From JAUVXJ01 sp034430275 (GTDB taxonomy: Bacteria; Chloroflexota; Anaerolineae; UBA7937; B3-Chlor): a DNA stretch of 20,532 bases. This document shows positions 16,305 through 20,532 of the stretch, piece by piece. The DNA is taken from assembly GCA_034430275.1 (NCBI GenBank), contig DAOUEW010000318.1, positions 1 to 20,532 of the forward strand, written 5' to 3'. The translations under genes and the position numbers were made by a program. The notes beneath the pieces were generated by a model. That model saw only the letters and a program-made list of their open reading frames with translations, ran no database searches and was not told where the DNA came from. Position 1 is the stretch's first letter, and each line of letters starts with the position of its first letter.

Positions 16305-17978
16305 CTATGGGCGAGTGATCAAATCGATGTTCTGTGGTCTCGTGCGTATGGTTGGCCAGTTCCCGACCTGCTCGCTACCACCGTACGGCTCATTGGCGAA
16401 TACCAGGAACACGCCCGTGGCCTGATCGCGACAATACTCGGCCATACCCATGGCGAGTTCCTCCCTGGCGTCGGCATCAAACTCCGCGCCCAGATCCTCC
16501 AACATTTGCATGGTCTCCGGCGTCGCGTACGTGGTAAACGGGTTAAGCCCGAAATCGGTGTTCAGCCCCGTCAGCGGATCGCCGAAGGCCAAGCCTCTGT
16601 GGGTCCAGACGAAGTCCAGCGCCTCGCCGCCGGTCCACTCCCCTCGAACGGTGCCCCAGTCGGTCTGGTTGATGGTGACGTCAAGGCCTATCGCCTCCCA
16701 GTACAGGGCGACAGCCTCGCCGATCAAGGGCAGCTCCGCTCCAGGATTGGTGGTGAAGGTCTTGAGAGTGATGGGGAAGCCCTCCGCGTAGCCAGCGTCT
16801 TCCAGCAACTGTGTCGCCATATCCGGATCGTAGGGATATGGCTCCACCTCGAAGAATGGAGGAACCGGCATGGAGGACCCTCCCGGTTCGGCCTGACCGT
16901 GGAAGATCTCCTCGGCGATGGCCTCCTTGTCGACGGCGTAGTTCATCGCCTGGCGGACCCTCACGTCGTTCCAGGGAACCTCAGCATTGTAGCGGGTAGG
17001 ATCTACCTCCGGATCCATTATGCCGCCAAAGCGAATGAGGGGAGACCAGTTTCTGGGTACAGACTCGACGTGCAAGCCCCCCGCCGCCTCTATGGTCTCG
17101 ATGGAGTCGTAGGAGATGGGCGCCAGATCGACCTCGCCCGCGAGCAGCATGGCCACTCGCGTGGCCTCTTCCGGCACGTTCAGGAAGGTGATGGTCTCGA
17201 ACTCCGGACTCACCCTCCAGTGGTTCTCCACACCCTCCACCGCTTTGAGCACGATGGGCTGTGCCTGCTGATGCTCCTCTGCCAGGGTGTAGGCCCCGGT
17301 CCCGATGGGATGAAGGTTGGCCTCTTCCTCACCCACGCTCTCCACGTACTCCTTGCATACGATCACCGTCTGGTTAGCATCGGTCAGGTAGCCACGGACG
17401 AGCTCGGGGAAAGGCGCCAGCATGTGGACGACCGCGGTGTAGGTGTCCACTGCCTCTACGCTCTCTATGATCCTGCGCATGGAACCTGCCGGACCAGCGA
17501 TTGATTCTTCAGACATGATCTTCTCTATGGAGTAGGCGACGTCTTCAGCCGTGACCTCCCCCCAGTCCTCGTGGAAGGGCACGCCCTCGCGAATCTCGAA
17601 GGTCCAGCTCATTCCATCGTCGGACATCTCCCAGCTCGTGGCCAGGCCAGGCTGGGGCTCCTCCGTCTCCGGATCCACATAGACCAGATACTCGTAGATC
17701 AACTCGAGGTACGGTGTGCGCCCCCCTCCTCCGTTCCAGGGTAGGAAGGTCTCCGCCTCCAGAGTGGACAACGCCACCGTCAGACTACCTTCCGGCCCTG
17801 CCGGAGCCTCAGTGGGTACCGCCGTGGGCTCCTCCGCAGGTGCCGTGGTAGGCTCCTCAGCGGGCGGTGGCGCCGTGGGGGCTGCGGTAGGCGCTGGGGT
17901 TCCGCAAGCGCTCAACAGCAGCACGACAACAAGCATCACCGCCATCAGGGTGGTCGGTATCGATCTCAGGCTCTTCAT
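16305..17978 (-). CDS. ABC transporter substrate-binding lipoprotein (family 5), copy B
   Basis: Extracytoplasmic solute-binding protein of the peptide/nickel (SBP_bac_5) family, 557 aa. Signal peptide MKSLRSIPTTLMAVMLVVVL ending in lipobox LLSAC, with lipidation at C25. A Pro/Thr/Ala/Glu-rich linker of about 35 residues follows, then GSLTVALSTLEAETFLPWNG. Family motifs: PQPGLATSWEMSDDGMSWTF, GVPFHEDWGEVTAEDVAYS, HPIGTGAYTL, VRVRQAMNYAVDKEAIAEEI and PYPYDPDMATQLLEDAGY. The frame is open to 18113, but ATG 17978 has AGGAGG 5 bases upstream and begins the signal peptide. It is a clear paralogue of the neighbouring copy A; both precede one set of permeases. The ligand is unknown: family members bind peptides, sugars, opines and metal chelates. 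Confidence 0.95.
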   Translation of the reverse strand: MKSLRSIPTTLMAVMLVVVLLLSACGTPAPTAAPTAPPPAEEPTTAPAEEPTAVPTEAPAGPEGSLTVALSTLEAETFLPWNGGGGRTPYLELIYEYLVYVDPETEEPQPGLATSWEMSDDGMSWTFEIREGVPFHEDWGEVTAEDVAYSIEKIMSEESIAGPAGSMRRIIESVEAVDTYTAVVHMLAPFPELVRGYLTDANQTVIVCKEYVESVGEEEANLHPIGTGAYTLAEEHQQAQPIVLKAVEGVENHWRVSPEFETITFLNVPEEATRVAMLLAGEVDLAPISYDSIETIEAAGGLHVESVPRNWSPLIRFGGIMDPEVDPTRYNAEVPWNDVRVRQAMNYAVDKEAIAEEIFHGQAEPGGSSMPVPPFFEVEPYPYDPDMATQLLEDAGYAEGFPITLKTFTTNPGAELPLIGEAVALYWEAIGLDVTINQTDWGTVRGEWTGGEALDFVWTHRGLAFGDPLTGLNTDFGLNPFTTYATPETMQMLEDLGAEFDADAREELAMGMAEYCRDQATGVFLVFANEPYGGSEQVGNWPTIRTRPQNIDLITRP

Positions 17979-18314
17979 CTTTTCCTCCTGGTGCTTCCTA
18001 GTCTCAGGATTGAGGAAATCCGTGGCATCATCCTTTCCGTATTCGTCGACAGTCGGACGATGGCCATGTAGGCTCCGCGGCTTTCTCCAAGTCAACCACA
18101 GGGGGCTGGCCAAGCCCCAGCTTCTATGGCGAGATCAGAACCACCTCGGCCTTTCCTCCTTTCCCAGATTCTCTCTGTCCCAAGCCGTCCACAGACTGTG
18201 GTCGCGGCCGGCATAGGTCTGACATCAGGTCAGTGAGCCACGTTCCACTTCCAGATCGAAGAACGCGGGTTCGAGAGAACGACCTTGCCGGCCGCCTCTG
18301 GTCCTCGGCTTGTC
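17979..18314. other. Intergenic region between the two binding-protein genes, with hairpins
   Basis: About 336 bases with no supported gene. Just before 17978 lies the AGGAGG ribosome binding site (17984-17989). Small palindromes are visible: GGGGCT/AGCCCC with a GGCCA loop at 18102-18118; CCACA/TGTGG at 18189-18201; and CTGAC/GTCAG with a 5-base loop at 18219-18233. None is followed on the minus strand by a T-run. They may shape the 3' end of the copy A transcript or the leader of copy B. No promoter was identified with confidence. Confidence 0.4.
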
Positions 18315-19982
18315 TCATGGTCGCTGTATTAGCTCGATGTTGAACGGCCTCATGCGGATGGTTGGCCAAGTGCCCACTTGGTCGCTGGCCCCGTACGGTT
18401 CGTTGGCGTTCAGCAGGAAGACACCTGCAGCGTCGTCGTGGAGCAACTGCCCGAACTCGCGGGCCAGTTCCTCTCTCCTCGCGCTATCCAGCTCAGTCAT
18501 CATTGCCTGCAGCAATGCAGAGCTCTCCTCCGTGGCATACGACGTGAAGGCCCCGTCAGGAGGGAAGAAGATCGTCGCTGGCGTCAGTGGCTCGGCGAAC
18601 GGTTGGCCCCTTTGAGTGAAGAGATAGTCATTGGCCTGACCACCCAGCAGCTCATCTCTCACAGAACCCCAGTCGGTGGGCACTATGGTGACGTCGATGC
18701 CGATCTCTTCCCAGTAGAGCGCGACGGCCTCGCCGATGATGGGGAGTTCAGCCCCGGGATTGGCCGTGAGAGTCTTCAGAGTGAGCGGGAACCCATCTTC
18801 ATAACCAGCTTCCTTCAGCAGATCCTTTGCTTTGTCCGGATCGTACGGATAGGGCTCTATGTCAACCCACCCGGGAACCGGGTTGGGGGCCCCTGCTGGT
18901 GACGCTTCGCCGTGGAAAATGCTCTCTGCGATAGCCTCCCTATCCACCGCATAGTTGAGGGCCTGGCGGACCCTGACATCCGCCCATGGCTGTTCGGGGA
19001 CGTAGCGCTCGGGCTGGGTCTCCACGATGCCGCCAAACCAGATCAGCGGCACCCAGCTTCCTGGAATGGACACCACATTGAGCCCCGCTCCCGTGATCGC
19101 TTCCACAGAGTCGTAGGAGATAGGGGCCAGATCCGCCTCACCCGCCAGAAGCATCGCCACCCTGGTTGCCTCCTCCGGCACGAGCAGGAAGGTCACAGTC
19201 TCGAATTCGGGTGTCACGCGCCAATGGTTCTCGACACCCTCGATCGTCTTGAGCACAATGGGGCCCGCCTGCTGATGCTCTTCAGCCAGAGTATACGGCC
19301 CGGTTCCAATGGGGTGAGCGTTGGCCTCGTCGTCACCCACGCTCTCCACGTACTCCCTGCAAACGACCATGCCTCCAGCGTTGTAGTCTGTCATGTGGCT
19401 TCGAATGAGCTCCGCATTGGGCTGCTGGAGGTGGAGGACTACGGTGTAGGGGTCTGGGACCTCGATGGTGTCGATGAGTGCTCGCAGTTGGCCCGCCGGG
19501 CTCCCGATGGAGTTCTCATCGATCATCCGCTCCCAGCTATACTTCACATCCTCGCCAGTCACTTCGCCCCAGTCTTCGTGGAACTGCACGCCTTCACGTA
19601 GTTCGAAGGTGTAAGTCATTCCATCGGGCGACATCTCCCAACTCGTCGCCAAGCCGGGTTGAGGCTCCGCCGTCTCCGGATCCGCGTAGAACAACCACTC
19701 GTAGACCAGACCCAGATAGGTCTGGCGGGCCACACCCCCATTCCAGGGCAGGAATGTGTCCTCCGCAAACGTGGACAGGGCCACAGTAAGACTGCCGCTG
19801 GGGCCTTCCGGCTCCGGGGTCGGTGCCGCTGTCGGAGCTGTGGTGGGGGCCGCAGCGGGCGCAGTGGCAGCCTCTTCCGTAGGGGCTGCGGTGGGAGTTG
19901 GCGGCGCACAAGCACTCAGTAGCAGTACTCCGACCAGCATCACCGCCGCCAAGGTGGACCACCGGGGTTTCATGCCGTTCAT
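18315..19982 (-). CDS. ABC transporter substrate-binding lipoprotein (family 5), copy A
   Basis: Extracytoplasmic solute-binding lipoprotein, 555 aa. Signal peptide MNGMKPRWSTLAAVMLVGVL with lipobox LLSAC (C25), an Ala/Pro/Thr-rich linker of about 40 residues, then GSLTVALSTFAEDTFLPWNG. It shares many long blocks with copy B (for example LATSWEMS-DGM, EEHQQA-PIVLK, VPEEATRVAMLLAGE, NPGAELP-IGEAVALYW), about 60% identity by eye. It differs in likely ligand-contact stretches such as SWVPLIWFGGIVETQ versus NWSPLIRFGGIMDPE. ATG 19982 follows GGGAGGAGAAG. An in-frame ATG 54 bases upstream (20036) has an identical ribosome binding site and would lengthen the N-terminus by 18 residues; the lipoprotein signal favours 19982. 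It lies 278 bp after GRE2. Confidence 0.94.
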   Translation of the reverse strand: MNGMKPRWSTLAAVMLVGVLLLSACAPPTPTAAPTEEAATAPAAAPTTAPTAAPTPEPEGPSGSLTVALSTFAEDTFLPWNGGVARQTYLGLVYEWLFYADPETAEPQPGLATSWEMSPDGMTYTFELREGVQFHEDWGEVTGEDVKYSWERMIDENSIGSPAGQLRALIDTIEVPDPYTVVLHLQQPNAELIRSHMTDYNAGGMVVCREYVESVGDDEANAHPIGTGPYTLAEEHQQAGPIVLKTIEGVENHWRVTPEFETVTFLLVPEEATRVAMLLAGEADLAPISYDSVEAITGAGLNVVSIPGSWVPLIWFGGIVETQPERYVPEQPWADVRVRQALNYAVDREAIAESIFHGEASPAGAPNPVPGWVDIEPYPYDPDKAKDLLKEAGYEDGFPLTLKTLTANPGAELPIIGEAVALYWEEIGIDVTIVPTDWGSVRDELLGGQANDYLFTQRGQPFAEPLTPATIFFPPDGAFTSYATEESSALLQAMMTELDSARREELAREFGQLLHDDAAGVFLLNANEPYGASDQVGTWPTIRMRPFNIELIQRP

Positions 19983-20048
19983 CTTCTCCTCCCTACTCGT
20001 TCGCTGATTCGACGTCGCGCATCGCGGTCTCATCATCTTCTCCTCCCT
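19979..20048. repeat. Duplicated ribosome-binding-site/start segment upstream of copy A
   Basis: The 16-base segment AGGGAGGAGAAGATGA (minus strand) occurs at 19979-19994 and again at 20033-20048, exactly 54 bases apart and in the same reading frame. A third related box, GGGAGGAGAGT followed by ATG, ends at 20087. The two identical copies each offer a complete ribosome binding site plus ATG for the binding protein; the third ATG opens a frame of only two codons. Confidence 0.7.
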
Positions 20049-20112
20049 TCTTCCGACTGCCCTTACTTCACCAGCTACGGTCAGTTCATACTCTCCTCCC
20101 ATGTCTTCTGTG

Positions 20113-20141
20113 GTCGTAGTGCAGAGTGACTGCACTCACAA
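20113..20141 (-). promoter_or_regulatory. Possible promoter with an operator-like palindrome in the spacer
   Basis: On the minus strand TTGTGA (20136-20141) and TACGAC (20113-20118) are 17 bases apart and resemble -35 and -10 hexamers (4/6 and 3/6 matches to the sigma-70 consensus). A perfect palindrome, 7-bp arms AGTGCAG/CTGCACT with a 5-base centre, covers 20118-20136. It lies about 130 bases upstream of the binding-protein start. The match is weak and the site could instead be just an mRNA hairpin. Confidence 0.25.
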
Positions 20142-20192
20142 TGAACCCATAGGCGGCACCGCCTGCAGCTGCCGCTGAACTATCAGCAAGTA

Positions 20193-20208
20193 CCTGCGGC
20201 TACGCAGG
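20193..20208. other. Hairpin downstream of GRE2
   Basis: CCTGCG and CGCAGG form a perfect 6-bp stem around a four-base GCTA loop, about 50 bases past the GRE2 stop codon. A second imperfect inverted repeat (TGCCT/AGGCA) lies at 20233-20258, and GGCGG/CCGCC at 20152-20163. None has a T-run on the minus strand, so intrinsic termination is not established. They may mark the 3' end of the GRE2 transcript. Confidence 0.35.
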
Positions 20209-20260
20209 GACAAAGGGCAACTTGGCAGCCCATGCCTCACGGCCCGCTCCGCCAGGCAAA

Positions 20261-20532
20261 TCACGCACTGGCGTGTTCCGTCCGCTCTATGATCTCGTCC
20301 TGGACCGCCCTGGTTAGCTGCACGAAGTAGGCGCTGTAGCCAGCCACCCTTACCACCAAATCTCGATAGTCCTCCGGATGCCTTTGCGCGTCCACGAGCG
20401 TGTCCTTGGAGATGACGTTGAACTGTACGTGCTTGCCGCCAAGGCCAAAGTAGGTCTTGATCAAACTTGACAGCTTCCTCAAGTCCTCTGTGCCGCTCAG
20501 CGCCGACGGGTGGAACTTCATGTTCATCAAAG
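20261..20532 (-). CDS. Glycyl radical enzyme GRE2, C-terminal end only (5' part beyond window)
   Basis: The last 90 or so residues of a second glycyl radical enzyme. Seen: MNMKFHPSALSGTEDLRKLS, GGKHVQFNVISKDTLVDAQ and the glycyl radical loop RVAGYSAYFVQL, ending in ERTEHASA. Aligned by eye with the end of GRE1, about 15 substitutions occur in 86 residues (about 80% identity), and the extreme C-termini diverge. The active-site cysteine region lies outside the window, so its reaction class cannot be judged. It is followed, in the same direction, by the two binding-protein genes. I infer that it shares the activase encoded at 7863-8789 unless another is upstream. Confidence 0.93.
   Translation of the reverse strand, partial: LMNMKFHPSALSGTEDLRKLSSLIKTYFGLGGKHVQFNVISKDTLVDAQRHPEDYRDLVVRVAGYSAYFVQLTRAVQDEIIERTEHASA

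Noticed and set aside
1..20532. CRISPR arrays, tRNA or rRNA genes, insertion sequences, integrase or attachment sites
   Set aside because: No regularly spaced repeats, no cloverleaf or rRNA-like stretch, and no transposase or integrase frames were seen. Negative by reading only; no covariance-model search could be run.

Overview
The window carries what looks like one long catabolic gene set. Every gene I can support (14, two of them cut by the window edges) is on the minus strand, so transcription runs from position 20532 towards 1. The likely host is an obligate anaerobe. Two genes encode oxygen-sensitive glycyl radical enzymes (GREs), with a 4Fe-4S/SAM activase and a subunit of the 2-hydroxyacyl-CoA dehydratase/benzoyl-CoA reductase type. 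The two lipoproteins have a Cys lipobox followed by long Pro/Thr/Ala linkers, a style common in Chloroflexota. I therefore infer an anaerobic Chloroflexota-like bacterium (Anaerolineae or Dehalococcoidia), with moderate confidence.

Layout in transcription order. (a) 20532-20261: the C-terminal end of a first GRE (GRE2). (b) 19982-16305: two tandem paralogous family-5 substrate-binding lipoproteins. (c) 16001-11906: an Opp/Dpp-type ABC importer with permeases B and C, then ATPases in the order F, D. (d) 11894-10521: an MmgE/PrpD family protein. (e) 10392-8839: an acyl-CoA synthetase. (f) 8789-5409: a GRE activating enzyme and a complete second GRE (GRE1, 800 aa), whose C-terminus is about 80% identical to GRE2. 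(g) 5279-4146: a CapA-like metallophosphatase. (h) 3845-1352: two overlapping subunits of the 2-hydroxyacyl-CoA dehydratase/benzoyl-CoA reductase superfamily. (i) 1002-<1: an acyl-CoA dehydrogenase.

How the parts could work together (inference): an organic compound is captured by one of the two binding proteins and imported by the single ABC transporter. One of the two GREs transforms it by radical chemistry, both probably activated by the one activase. The product is CoA-activated and degraded by the dehydrogenase, dehydratase-like and PrpD-type enzymes. The substrate cannot be read from the sequence. GRE1 has Cys-Leu-Asp where the known C-O/C-N/C-S lyase GREs have Cys-x-Glu, so it may belong to an uncharacterised GRE branch. 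The dehydratase-like pair is also unusual: one subunit keeps all three expected cluster cysteines and the other has lost all three.

Non-coding stretches hold a perfect 16-bp inverted repeat (16178-16193/16257-16272) just after a binding-protein gene, several smaller hairpins, a palindrome between promoter-like hexamers (20113-20141) and a duplicated ribosome-binding-site/start segment (19979-20048). I saw no tRNA, rRNA, CRISPR array, transposase or integrase.
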